Source of the DNA: Heterostelium multicystogenum
Lineage: Eukaryota; Evosea; Eumycetozoa; Acytosteliales; Acytosteliaceae
Assembly: GCA_003667245.1 (NCBI GenBank)
Contig: RCNN01000009.1
Coordinates: forward strand, 119,897-183,896
Reading direction: 5' to 3'
DNA length: 64,000 nt
Shown: positions 22,877 through 34,464 of the stretch, piece by piece
Numbering within the stretch: position 1 is the first letter of the stretch
How the letters are laid out: every line of letters starts with the position of its first letter
Notes under the pieces: generated by a model
What the model was told of the DNA's origin: nothing
The model's database searches: none
What the model saw: only the letters and a program-made list of their open reading frames with translations
Made by a program: the position numbers and the translations under genes

Positions 22877-23597
22877 ATGGCATCTAGAGCAATTGGTAAG
22901 ATATTAGCAGAGTCATCTGCCTTGTTTGTGTAGGTATTGAAGGATGCAATTGACCAGCCAAGGTAATAACAAGTTATTAATGTTTTTGATAAGCTGTGAT
23001 ATTCAACAAAAATTTGTTCCATTGATCCATTGAAATGCCACGTTTGGTTCAACATTCTACTACTTTAGTAAGTGTCTAACCGTTGGTAACTGCATAAGAT
23101 TGACTGAATTTATAATTATTTTGATGCTACATCTAGATTAAGGGATGTCAAGAGCTGAATGTCCCTATCATTGGAACCGAGCAATATCCTAAGGCTTTGG
23201 GAAATATGATCGACGAGGTCATGCCAACTTCCTATAAAATCTACCCAAAGACTTTATTCTCAATGTGCATTCCTGAGGTAATGTCAAGATTGAAGGGCGG
23301 CGATCTTAAACATGTTCACTCGGTTATACTCACTGGTATAGAGACACATGTCTGTATCCTGCAGACTGCATTAGACTTGTTGGAGAATGGCTATGATGTT
23401 CATGTGGTCAGAGACGCCGTATCAAGCCAGCGCTTGGAAGACAAGAACATAGCCATGAGAGACTCAGACAGAGCGGTGCGTTCATCACTAGCACCGAGAG
23501 CATCCTCTTCCAATTGATGAAAGATGCCAACCACAAGAACTTTAGAAACATCTCCACACTCGTCAAAGATCACAACATCAAGGTCTCAAAGTTATAA
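22877..23597 (+). CDS. Isochorismatase-like hydrolase (ISOC family)
   Basis: Three exons: 22877-22929, 22994-23067 and 23137-23597. Spliced, it begins MASRAIGKILAESSALFV joined to CDIQQKFVPLIHEMPRLV, which carries the catalytic Asp of the cysteine-hydrolase fold. IIGTEQYPKALG, TLFSMCIPEV and GIETHVCILQTALDLL (nucleophile Cys) follow, and GAFITSTESILFQLMKDA near the end. These match animal ISOC1/ISOC2. A base near 23029 and one near 23462 must be adjusted. The physiological substrate of eukaryotic ISOC proteins is poorly known. It is the third same-strand gene after Dbr1 and Trm10. Confidence 0.82.
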
Positions 23598-25064
23598 CAT
23601 AATCACATCAACAACACAGCAATGCAATTGCCAGCTCCTCAAATCTACCCAAAAAAGCCAAGCAATCTACTAATCTAATCTTATCATATTGACTAAATAA
23701 AAAAGGAATCCAAAGCAATTATAGCCGTGCAAATGGTAAACTTTTTAGAGAGGTAAGTCGACTCATCGCCAGCCAGCATGCTTAAAGCTGGTTGCCAATG
23801 ACGCAAGCATTTTAAAATTTTATAATTTTTATTGCAAAATTATACAGATTTTCGAGTAAACAGGGTCACAAACCCTGAGTTGTCCTCTTTCTAAAAAGTT
23901 TTCTGGTTAGTAAACTGTCTTGATTGCAATTGGTGGGTGATCCAGTTGATTGCTATGGTGTTTTATTGTTTATGATTTACTTGTTTTCAAACAAACAGCT
24001 GTTTATAGATTTAAGTGATTGATAATATTAAACTGATATTTACCTTCGATTACTTTTGTTAATCAAATGTTTTAAAAAAACTAAACTTGGGGGTTATATT
24101 TCTTTTGATTTGCATTTTTAAGGTATCAACCCGAAATTATGTATGAAAATCACCACATAATTATAGATCTTTTTACATAAAAATTTAAAATTAATGACAC
24201 CCTTCTACTTAATATTTATTATTAAATTGAATTGAATGATGTGCCAAGCGCAATTTGTTTCCCCAAACGGAAAGCAATGTGTTGTTGTAACATAAGCAGC
24301 ATTTACCTTTTTACTTTGTTTTACAACTTTCAATCAGTTCATAATATTAATAATATTAAAAAAATAATTTAATAATTTTGGTTTGGCCCTTTATAAATTA
24401 AGGCAATTAAGTATAAATAAGTAAATAACACTAATTAGATTTTTTGTATTTCATATTTCATTCCATTCATTTTACTATTGAACTAGTTTTAGTTTCAATA
24501 GATTTGTTATTATTAAAACAACCCAAACACACACCTACCTTCACAAATCTCCTAAACAAGTCACTTATACGACCATACTATAGTTATACTTGTATTTGTT
24601 ATTATTATAATTTGTTTACTTTATAATAATATTTTTGATCTAAAGATTCAGATTTAGGAATATTAAAGCTATCATATAAATATATTGTAAGTAATAATAA
24701 CTTATTCTTATTAATTAGATATTATTATCTTTGTTTAAATATATGTTTTATGAATAAATATATCAAAATGCATTTGCAATGACAAAGTATGAATGTGTAA
24801 CCTAGTTATAACTCTAATGGATTACTACATTTTCAATGCTTTGTTCTAACAATGTAACCCATTTGATATTTATTCTATTGGTAGTCCCATGTACTGTTTT
24901 TATTATTTCAATGATAATTCACATTACAAGATTAAATGTGTGAAAAAAACAAAGAAATATGAAAATAATTAATTATTAAATATTATCTTTATTACTATTA
25001 GTTGGTTTGCTTATACTAGAGATACAACCTTGGTTAGGATTGTAGAAAGTCATCTGCTAGCATA
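23598..25064. other. Intergenic region holding a possible structured RNA
   Basis: About 1.47 kb of AT-rich DNA with no coding signal. The 23738-23901 segment is listed separately because of its long-range base pairing. The remainder is low-complexity AT with a few GC-richer islands. Confidence 0.5.
23738..23901. ncRNA. Candidate structured non-coding RNA
   Basis: A terminal stem joins 23738-23753 (AAACTTTTTAGAGAGG) with 23884-23901 (CCTCTTTCTAAAAAGTTT): 16 pairs with a two-base bulge. Inside are three hairpins: AGCCAGC/GCTGGTT, ATAATTTT/AAAATTAT and CAGGGT/ACCCTG. The inner stems are GC-richer than the surroundings. I cannot match it to a known class (snRNA, SRP, RNase P, snoRNA), and its strand is unproven. 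Confidence 0.35.
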
Positions 25065-26611
25065 ATGTCGGAAACAATCACCATTTTGGATATAGAGTTT
25101 CCAAACTATATATCTGTAGCTCTACCATATTTCATTGGATTTTTTTGTGCTCGAGCAACTGTTTGCCATTTTGATAAAGCGAAAAGAAGATTTCCTTTTG
25201 AAGGATTCATTTTCAAGGTAAAGATTGACTAGTATTAGCATCAAAATCTATCATATTTCGATCTTCTAATTAGACACCGTTTCCAATCAAATAGTTTAGC
25301 AACAGGTTTAACAACTATTATTTATGAAAAGATAGTTCCAACTACAATTTTGAAAACAATTGAATTCATTGTTGTTATTTACATATGGCAACATTATAGA
25401 ATCGTTGATATTCCAGAGGACTCAAAAATAGCATCGGTGGTATGTTTCATTTTGATTGATTTTGGATACTATTGGTTCCACAGGTTGGCTCATGAAGTAA
25501 ACTGTAAGTTCTAAGATTAAGTTGTTGATATAATTCTAATATTGTTACTAATAATAATTTCATAAAGATATGTGGGCAACTCATGTTACTCACCATTCAA
25601 GCGAGAAATATGTAAGTTACTAAATACAAATTATTGATTCTTAACATACAATTGCTAATTTACTTCTATAGAATTTGACAACTGCATTGAGACAAAGTGT
25701 CTTCCAAATCTACACCAGTTGGGTATTCTATATTCCACTTGGATTCTTTATTCCTCCACAAATGTTCTTCTTCCACAAACAATTCAACACCATCTATCAA
25801 TTTTGGATTCACACCAAATACATTGGAAAACTTGGTCCCCTTGAATACATTATCAATACACCATCTCATCATAGAGTTCATCATGGTAGAAATCCAAAGT
25901 ACATCGATAAGAACTATGCAGGGTAAATCATTTTATTTGATTGGAACTAACGTCTAAAAGTTACTAATAAGTTATTACAATTCACTTAGTACTTTAATTG
26001 TTTGGGATAGATTGTTCGGAACATTCCAAGAGGAGGAGGAAGAAGTATACTATGGTTTGGTTTTCCCACTTGGAAGTTCAGACCCAACATGGTGTCAAAT
26101 TCATCACTGGGTTTACATGTTCCAGAAAGCAATGACCTGTGATAAGGTATCCGATATGATTAAGGTTTATATCTATGGTCCAGGATGGAGGCCCGGTGTC
26201 CCAAGAAGAGGAATTAATGCTGAGATTCCAGATCCAGAGAAAGAAGAGACACAGGATCGTTCAGGTGAGGGACTCTCTGTTTCTCTGAACACCTATCTCG
26301 TTCTCCACTTTATGTTGATATCTATCTTTTCCATTGTTTGTCTGTCCGCCTACGAAGATGAATTGGGACCAACAAGAATTACAGCCATCATGGCCTATCT
26401 CTATCTAAGCTTGACCTCATTCGGTGCTATTTTTGATAAGAAGCGCTATGCAATGACACTTGAACTGATAAGATTGGTCATTTTTATTGCATACACATGG
26501 GATGCCGCCAATACAACAGTTCAATATATCAGACTCTTCTATTTCGTTTCTTCCACATGGGTCATTGCATACCATTTTAACTTCAACTCATTTAAATCAA
26601 AACTTAAGTAG
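25065..26611 (+). CDS. agmo: Alkylglycerol monooxygenase (AGMO)-like fatty acid hydroxylase
   Basis: Membrane di-iron oxygenase; animal AGMO cleaves ether lipids using tetrahydrobiopterin, which dictyostelids also make. Five exons can be placed (25065-25217, 25274-25503, 25568-25611, 25672-25922, 25990-26611). Visible histidine boxes are WFHRLAHE, THVTHHSSEKYNLTTALRQ and PSHHRVHHGRNPKYIDKNYAG, followed by LIVWDRLFGTFQEEEEEVYYG and GPGWRPGVPR. That order and wording match TMEM195/AGMO rather than sterol desaturases. The C-terminus has several hydrophobic segments (LVLHFMLISIFSIVCL and later). The exon 1/2 junction is off by one frame, where RFQSNSLATG is the family reading. Confidence 0.85.
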
Positions 26612-26767
26612 AACTTAAGCAATCATACCGTAGCTTAAACATAGTACCAACACTAAACCCTATTTCTATCTTGGTAATATGCATAAAGATAAACATTTTT
26701 GTAAATTCTATTTATTAAATACAATAATAAAAAGATAATCCACTATCTTTATTAACTAAACATTGAT

Positions 26768-28455
26768 TTATTCAAGGATTAGTTCTTTTTTCTTATTACT
26801 CTGAGCATGTGGTTTTGTTATCTCATTAATTGATAAATTCTCAAGTGCTTCTAATTCTTTTTCCAATTCTAAATCTTCTTGTGACTTGGTCTGTACAGGT
26901 GTTTGTGTTGTTGTAGTTGTAGTTGTTTTTGTTGTATTGGTTGTTGAAGTTTGTGGTGTATTCAGTTGTGGTTGTTCTTGTTGCTGTTGCTTTAATTTTT
27001 GTTCTTCTTCCATCATTTCCAATTCTCTTTCTAATGCTGCATCCTCCTCTGGGTCGGAAACAGGTGCATTTGCTTGCATTCCTGCTGTAACTGCTTCTTC
27101 AATTTCTTTGTGATCGAGCATAGCTTCTGCAAAGTCATCCATAATATTATCGACTTGTTCTACTGACATCTTCTCGTTAACCTTTTTCAAAGTCGACACA
27201 CCAATACATAGAGTTTCCATAACCTGTTGGTTGGAATGAGCTGACTCGATACTGGCCAACAGTTCATGAATGTTGTTTGATGCCTGCTGTCTCTTTGCCA
27301 AAATAGACTCTAGAGTCTTCTTTCTCTTCAACTGTGCCAATGAAAGATCTCTTTGCTTAGCCTTCATGTAGGATTTGATCTTTTCAGTGCAAGAGTCGAT
27401 ATCGCTCTTGAGCTTGTCTTCTTGTGCAATGAGCTTTTCATAGGTATTGTTCAACTGCAACACACCTAGATCTGTCTCCAATAAAGTTACCTTCTCTCCT
27501 TCATGAGCAAACTTCACACCCTGTCCAAATGAAACAACAATCAAGCTGTTAATACCAATGATATTATTAAAATGCACTTCTAGATAAGTATGTTGTTACC
27601 TTTGTTTCATTATTATGTACAATTAACTTGGCTTTGCCTTCTTTGACTAAGATATGTAGTAGAAGTGATATCTCCTCTTTTGTTAGCAGCCAGTCGGATA
27701 TCTCTTTCTCCACGTTTGATAGCGACACAATGTTGTCGATGGTCGATTGGATTCTGTCGACTTGAAGCATGTATAGCTCATCGGCTTTAGTGCGAACAGC
27801 AGCTGGACAAACCAACTTCCTCTCCAACACTGCCTTGCTGTTGTCTATCTTTCTCGGTGAACTTAATGCTCCGGGATACACCTTGGAAACAGACCACTGG
27901 AATGTAGGAACGGCCACTCTATTCCACAACCAAGCGGTCCATCCATTTCCGTAGTAAATTTGTTTAGCAACTCGATATCTTGACCTCTTTCCATTTCGTC
28001 CTTTCAACATTAATAATAATATTAATAGTAGTAGTAGAAGTAGAATTAGGAGAAGCAGTACAATCCAGATGGTAAGTACGACATCAATAGTATTGAGAAA
28101 TAAAGCTGTGCAGCATACTTACAATGATATTCATTAAGGAGATTGGTGTGATACCACCCTCTACAGTGAATATATCTTTGAGCTGCTGAGGAGTGAATAC
28201 CAAGAGATTGCATTCATCGATGATTCTTCTAATAGATTTCATCCAAAAGTTCAATATATTATCGTAACGCTCTGGGTTCTGTTGTCTAGTAGATGGTAGT
28301 CTACTTAGGAGGATCTTTCGACTTTCATGATCTTCTTGTAACTCTTTGATATTCGATACCAACTCCTTGATTTTCTTTAATTTACTTTGATATACACTGT
28401 TGCTGCTGGTATTGCTGCTATTCTTAATTGGACTATTACTTGATTTACTACTCAT
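26768..28455 (-). CDS. chmp7: CHMP7-like ESCRT-III protein
   Basis: ESCRT-III subunit; CHMP7 acts in nuclear-envelope resealing and endosomal sorting. Exon 1 (28455-28123) starts MSSKSSNSPIKN, exon 2 (28000-27600) carries the winged-helix-like region (NGWTAWLWNRVAVPTFQWS, DWLLTKEEISLLLHILVKEG), and exon 3 (27520-26768) is the Snf7 helical hairpin (YEKLIAQEDKLKSDIDS, QLKRKKTLESILAKRQQ, EQVDNIMDDFAEAMLDHKEI) with a Gln/Thr-rich linker and acidic end ELEKELEALENLSINE. The combination of an N-terminal domain with an Snf7 domain is specific to CHMP7. The exon 1/2 junction is one base out of phase. It converges with the AGMO gene, 156 bp apart. Confidence 0.83.
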
Positions 28456-29102
28456 TTTATAATAACTATAACAATCAATCTAAACTATAACTAATTAACC
28501 TAAAATAGTAATAAACGAATACCAATTAACAACAAAGTTCATGCCAAATTAATGTTTGAACCATTGGGGTTTGTCACAACATTTTTTAAATGTTCTGGTA
28601 TTGGAAATTTTATTTTACTCCACACAACGACTAGTTTGACTTGTGTGAATAATAATAATAATGGAGATGGATCCAATCCTATCGGAAGTCATACTTTCTG
28701 GGAAATAGGAACTCATTAAAGAAAAATCAGTTAACTTTTAAAGAATAGTAAGTTTTGATTTCTATTTCTTTCTGTTAATGAATATTATTGTTCACTGGTA
28801 AAAGGAGACAAAGAATTGTTTCTTTCAGAGTAAAACTATAGATTTAAATTCTCATACTATGATTATGATTTTATATATATTATAAAATTAATTATCTCAA
28901 AATCATTCATAGTGTTATTAATTTCTACTTTTGTATAGTTTATTTCTAAATAAGTATATTGTACGATTCGAAATTTGCAGATTTGATTTATAATGTTTTA
29001 GCCGTTGGTTTGAATTTTTTTTAAAAACGAACGACGAAGACGACTCTTTTTGTGTTACAATTTTTAAATTATATCATTATCCATTTAGAACTTGATTTGT
29101 TT
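28456..29102. promoter_or_regulatory. Divergent spacer between chmp7 and TFIIIA-like genes
   Basis: AT-rich spacer of 647 bp with oppositely directed ATGs at its ends. It contains TTTTAGCCGTTGG at 28997-29007, about 100 bp upstream of the TFIIIA-like ATG, a Myb-site-like core (AACGG on the other strand). Confidence 0.45.
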
Positions 29103-30667
29103 ATGGATATATTACAATCAAATAATTATAATACACTATCTACATTTACAGAAGCAACTTCATCAACTCTGAAGAGATCGAGACATGACTATGAGGCAGA
29201 GGAAGATCTCAGTCATTCGACTCTTGTTGTTGTTCCTGAAGTAAATGTAAATAGAAAAGAAATAGATAATCAGAATAGAGAGAAGGAAGTGGAAATGAAC
29301 TCTAACAGAGAATTTGAGCTTCATTCTCAAATGGATGAGAATGAGGATAAAGATGAAGATGAAGAAGATGAGGATCAAGAGGAAGAGGAAGAAGAACAAG
29401 AACAAGAAGAAGAGGAGGAAGAGGAAGAAGAACAAGAGGAAGAGGAAGTGGAGGAAGAGGAAAAGGAACAACATCAAGAAAAGAGAAGAAAAACCGATAG
29501 ATCATTCTTTAATAGTGAACTCCAAACTTTATCGAATGACGACGATCTTCTGGTGATGAAAGATGTTGTTTTCAAGAAAAGTGACGATGATACTCGACCT
29601 TATGGTTGTCCTTATGAAGGTTGTGATAAATCCTTCAACAGAATAGGAAAACTGGAGTACCATATCCGCACACACACTGGTGAGCGTCCTTATCAATGCA
29701 CTTTCGAAGGCTGTGGAAAGACATTCAGCAGATCACACCATCTTAAATACCATATTCGTTCGCACACTGGAGAGCATCCATTTAAGTGTGAGCACGTTGG
29801 CTGTGGTGTTACATTTGCTCTGAAACACCAGCTTAATTTGCATATCAAGTGTCAACATCTGAAAGAGAAACCTTACAAATGTGAATATGACACTTCAACT
29901 TGCCAGTTATCATTCCACAAACACAATCAGCTGAAGCGTCACGTTGCAACAGTGCATCTTAACCAGCTTCCCTACGAATGTACATACGAAGGATGTCAGT
30001 CGCGTTTCACATACCCTGCACATCTAAAGAACCATATCAACAGCTGCCACACCAAGCAGGCAAAGCACATCTGTACAATGGAGAACTGTTTCCAAAAGTT
30101 CTACACCCACAACGAGCTACAGAAACATATTAAAGCCGAGCACCCCCTCGCAAATCTACGTCAATGCCCCAATGTCCAAAGACCTTCAAAACACAAAAGG
30201 CACTACGATTACACATTGAAACACATATTCCATTGGAAGAAAGATACAAATACCCTTGCACCTACGAAGGATGTTTACGTGTCTACACTAAAAAGTGTAA
30301 TCTGGACACCCATATTAGAAATTATCACAATGCCACAAAATGGATATGCAAACATCCAGTTCCACTAGAAACCAAACTCAAGGAGCTGAAAGCAAAGAAG
30401 GAAAAAGAAAAGACAAAGGAAAAAGAAGGATCAAGATCTCCTTCTTCAGCTGCCGAGGCCTCGACCAACAACTCTGAAGACACCATTCCAAACTTGTTGC
30501 CAGATGAAAATGGTATGGTAGAATGTGGAAGAGTATTATCTTCCAAAGTAACCTGGAAAAGACATATCAAAAATTACCACAGCAACAAAAAACCCAAGGA
30601 AAAGAAACAAAAGAAATCCGATGTTGACAAAGTATATGATGCTCTTCTTGGAAACTCCATGGTATAG
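29103..30667 (+). CDS. TFIIIA-like protein with nine C2H2 zinc fingers
   Basis: DNA/RNA-binding protein with the finger count of TFIIIA, the 5S rRNA gene factor. The ATG at 29103 starts MDILQSNNYNTL. Residues about 75-140 are a long Glu/Asp-rich tract. Fingers 1-6 run in tandem with TGER/TGEH linkers (RPYGCPYEGCDKSFNR, RPYQCTFEGCGKTFSR, HPFKCEHVGCGVTFAL, KPYKCEYDTSTCQLSF, LPYECTYEGCQSRFTY, KHICTMENCFQKFYTH). After a one-base shift at about 30163, fingers 7 and 8 follow (QCPKTFKTQKALRLHIETH; YPCTYEGCLRVYTKK). A Lys/Glu linker then precedes a ninth, partial finger (ECGRVLSSKVTWKRHI). The long linker before finger 9 recalls TFIIIA of fungi. No intron. Confidence 0.72.
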
Positions 30668-30930
30668 AATGTCTTGCCAACTCAGTCAATCAATCACTCC
30701 AAATTCAGTTTTATGTATTTATAGTCAATAAAAAGTTAGTTACTTTTATTTTATTTATGATTCAAAATATTCAAACAGTGCAGTGGAGCCCCACAAGCCC
30801 TCAATTTATCACTTTATTTTTTTTTATTTTTAAAAAATTTTTTGAGGTGTCATCAATCACCTTATTCCAATTCAAGCAGTTTTGTTTAATTAAAAACAAT
30901 CAGTTCTTATTCGGCACTATTACCAAGAGA

Positions 30931-31935
30931 ATGAATATTAATAGATGTTATTTAGTGGCGGTTGTTGTTGCTGTGGCCCTTCTGGCTGCTGCCAACCCTA
31001 TCAATGCCAAGGTGTTTGAGTATGAGGAGAACAACGTACTTGTCGCCACTGGAAAATCAATTGATTCTCTGATCAAATCCACCAAAGATATAATTGTCTA
31101 TTTCTACACAAGTAACTATGAAACATTAGATAAATACTTGGTTATATTGTATTAACCTTTAGCGCTTGAATCAACACTCATCAACAACAGAAACAAAGGA
31201 ATCTGAAAAGTTTATGAATACTTTCTTGAAGGTTTCATCGCAGTTCCACGATGACGAATCACCAGTTAGATTCGCAATGATCGATTTGGAAAAGGACTTT
31301 GCCACCAGATCGAAATACGAAATTCAGGATCCAATCACCATTGTATATTACAAGAATGGTCAGGCCTTGGCTGACTATATCCTTCCAAAGTCCTCAGCCA
31401 CCTTGAAGAGTTTTGCCCAGAATCCTTTGGCTACAATCCCTATCTCCGCAGGACCTGGATCATGGAGTGGAATCGATTCACAAGTATATCACCTCACCAA
31501 GCGTAACTTTACACAATTCATTCAATCACATCCAAAAACATTGGTCATGTTCTACAGTCCTGGATGTGGTCACTGTGAGCGTATGAAGCCAGCCTATGCA
31601 GAGGCTTCAATTATTGTCCAAAAGGAGAATCTCGGTGACTTCGCAGCTTACGACTGCAACGCTGATATGAGTGTCTGTGAGAAGTACAAGATCAGAGGTT
31701 TCCCAACACCTCTCTACTTCCAAAACGGAAAGGAAGTCGGTCAATATGGTGGAGATAGATCCCTCGAAGATATGGTCGAATGGTTCAAAAAGTAAGTAAT
31801 TACAGCAAAATCTATTGGCTGTCCCTGTATTGGTAACTAACAATCTTATACTTTATCCATCATTTTGTTGTGGTTTATAGTCCAACACAACCTTCACCCG
31901 CCCAAAAGAAGAGAGCCGCAGACAGAGAACTTTAA
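30931..31935 (+). CDS. Protein disulfide isomerase-like ER protein
   Basis: Residues 1-26 (MNINRCYLVAVVVAVALLA...) form a signal peptide ending NPINA. The first thioredoxin-like segment (IIVYFYTS, DESPVRFAMIDLEKDF, DPITIVYYKNG) lacks a CxxC pair. The second domain has the PDI active site in FYSPGCGHCERMKPAYAE, with GFPTPLYFQNG and cis-Pro. Introns lie at about 31112-31162 and 31793-31880; the first junction is one base out of phase. The protein ends RAADREL, an ER-retention-like C-terminus (compare KDEL/REEL); retention is an inference. It is convergent with the ankyrin gene 42 bp away. Confidence 0.8.
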
Positions 31936-31977
31936 ATAAAATACATTTTAATTACATGTTGACTGTCGTTGTTGTGT

Positions 31978-32839
31978 TTAAACTTTGGTTCCGCATTTCG
32001 AACAAAACTTTGTTGTTGCTCCTAATGGTGCGCTACATTTTGTACAGTTGGTTGGTCTTACTCCTGCGGGAGTTGTTGATACGGTAGGCGCTGCTACAGT
32101 CTTTGGTGCTGATGCTGGGCTAGCTGTTAAATCAATCTTTTCACCATTAAGAAGTGCCAATATCGTTTTGTCATTGTCTGCATATTCTTTTACAGTTATT
32201 CCAAGTGAATCTTTGTCGTCTGGCGATGCACCTGCCTCAAGAAGTAGTTGAACAAGCTGTGGTTGTTTCGATCTTGCGGCCATCATCAAAGGTGTCTTTC
32301 CAGATTTGTTTCTAATGGTGACATTTGCCTTGGCGTCAAGTAGGATACGAACTATTTGAAGGTATGTTGCGATTCCTTTTGGTCCCTTACTGATTCCATC
32401 GGTAGCCTGCTGGGCAAGCGTGGACACTGCGTCGCAGGTAGCAAACAAAGCAGTTGCATGATCATTATCCTGGTGGTTGACACGAGCTCCTGACTTGACA
32501 AGGAAGCTTACAATGTCAGGATGTCCAGCAGCGGCAGCTTTTATAAGTGGTGTGCTATCCGATCTGTCCGATTGGTCCAGTCTTGCTTTTCCAACATTTA
32601 CCAAAACAGTTACCACATCAAGGTGTCCCAAGCTAGCGGCAAGATGTATTGGAGTAACTCCACCTATATCATCATCAACAACAACAATCAGCTATTATTT
32701 AATTTCCACATCAAAGTTTGGATATAAATCATGATTTAAACCTACGTGAATCTTGTTCATTGACTAAATTAGGATTTGCTTTAATCATATCCTCCACTCT
32801 GAAGGACTCACCCATGGCACAAGCATTAGCAAAAGACAT
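31978..32839 (-). CDS. Ankyrin-repeat protein with C-terminal zinc ribbon
   Basis: Intact two-exon gene: exon 1 32839-32746, exon 2 32663-31978, 259 residues. It starts MSFANACAMGESFRVEDM. Ankyrin repeats are clear: GVTPIHLAASLGHLDVVTVL, STPLIKAAAAGHPDIVSFLV, ATALFATCDAVSTL (atypical) and KTPLMMAARSKQPQLVQLLL. After an Ala/Pro/Thr-rich linker the last 25 residues form a zinc ribbon CTKCSAP...CSKCGTKV. This layout suggests a protein-interaction scaffold, but no partner or pathway can be inferred. Codon use and splice signals are ordinary. Confidence 0.82.
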
Positions 32840-33430
32840 TTTCTACTTAAATATAATATATATATTTAAAGATCTATTTTTAAAGATTGATTGATTTTGA
32901 TGAAGTTTGCATTTCAATTTGAGGTGGTTTTTCCTTTTAAAAAATTACATCGTTATCAAACCCAAGTGGCAAAGCTTAATACTACTAATTTGGAATGTTT
33001 AATTTATATTAATTACACACCTTATACCCATACAAAACATTTGAATTACTTTAAAGTATTCAATGTCAAAACTCTCTATTTCCAACCCCTTTAATATTTA
33101 CTCTAATAATCTAATAATTCATTTAATCTTTCAATTTTTTAGTTGTATCATAGTGACTTTGTAAAGAAATCCATGAATAGACTTAATGTGATGGGTATTG
33201 AACCATCTATCAAAGATTGCCACCTGATGTGGATGGTATAGTGTATGGTACTTAAGTTTTAACTTTGGTGTAAATCTTAATTAGAATTCAGGTAGATTTC
33301 AAAATAATTTTGATTTTTTTCAAAGCTTTTATCAAGTTAGTTAATAATAACTGATTCAGGTCTTTGTTGACAGACTAAGTTAATTGAGTAGACTACACAA
33401 TTAATAGATCTATACAACAGTGATAATACA
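32840..33430. other. Spacer between ankyrin (minus) and rpb9 (plus) genes
   Basis: Divergent, AT-rich, 591 bp. Likely contains both promoters; no conserved gene was seen. Short open frames in it are non-coding by composition. Confidence 0.5.
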
Positions 33431-33950
33431 ATGAATTTCTGTGGTGAATGGTAAATGATATGATGACTATGACTATGATCTCTGTTCAATGGCTTACTAA
33501 CATTCAGTTGATTATTTACTTTACTATGAAATAAAAGCAACAATCTTTTATATCCTGTAGCTGATAAAGTAAATAAGGAACTATTGTTATCATGTAAGAT
33601 TTGTGATCACCAAGAGAAGGCTTCAAACAACTGTGTATATAGAAACGAAATTAAACATTCAATTGAGTAGGTCTTGTGAAGTGCTATGCTTAAAAGACAT
33701 GTCTTAAGATTAGATTAGAAAGGATGTTATTAACCTATATCTTATTACTAATTACAGGGAGAGAACTCAAATATCGCACGACATTGCTTCAGATCCAACA
33801 CTACCAAGAACTAAAGGTTCAAAATGTCCAGCATGTGGTGGTAGAGAGGCTATTTTCTTCCAATCTATGGGTCAAAAGTCTGATAAGATGACTCTATTCT
33901 TTGTGTGTTGCAGTTGTGGTGAGAAATGGAGTCATGCCGATAGCATGTAA
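33431..33950 (+). CDS. rpb9: RNA polymerase II subunit Rpb9
   Basis: Small zinc-ribbon subunit of RNA polymerase II (nucleus), involved in start-site choice, elongation and proofreading. Three exons splice perfectly: 33431-33450 (20 nt), 33538-33666 and 33758-33950, giving 113 residues. The first exon encodes MNFCGEC up to the split Cys codon; the N-terminal ribbon is FCGECNNLLYP...LLLSCKICDHQ. The conserved linker DPTLPRTK and the C-terminal ribbon CPACGGREAIFFQ...FVCCSCGEKW match plant and animal Rpb9. Length is normal. It converges with the first twin-CX9C gene (514 bp between stops). Confidence 0.9.
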
Positions 33951-34464
33951 TCAGCTTTCATCAATAACCAACCTAAACAACAACAGATTCAAAATCATAT
34001 AGCAATGCGTGATATACAGTGAATGAATGCACCTATAGGATTCAATTTAGAAACATCAACAAAAACACTATGAAACAAACAACCTATCAACACTTCAGTA
34101 TTATCATTATTAATCCACATACTACCACCACATAACTCATCGCAATACAGTTCATTCAAATAATTATTCATATATAATAATCGTTATTAGAGTAAACTTA
34201 ACCATCTACATCAACCAACTATAATATTTAATAGTAAATAACATGTAAGAAATAACAACCAACTACAGCAACAGCAAATTACAAATAATAATAATAATGA
34301 CATACAAGTTGTACCAACAACCAACAAAACTAGATAATGATCCTCAATTCAATGAGTACATTGCCACGACAAGCATACACCACCATGTTATGTATAAAAT
34401 AGAATAAATAAACATTTGAAGTACAATAGTATTTGTTACTATTCAATTAAAGGATGTTACAGAT
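33951..34464. other. Spacer between convergent genes
   Basis: AT-rich, contains the 3' ends of rpb9 and of the CX9C gene, an AATAAA-like signal and an AAT run near 34287-34298. Nothing else was seen. Confidence 0.5.

Noticed and set aside
24444..24626. 60-residue open frame between ISOC and AGMO genes
   Set aside because: Hydrophobic composition expected from TTA/ATT-rich DNA; no supporting splice or domain signal.
29163..29505. Minus-strand Phe/Leu-rich frames opposite the acidic arm of the TFIIIA-like gene
   Set aside because: Mirror of GAA/GAG repeats; pure antisense artefact.
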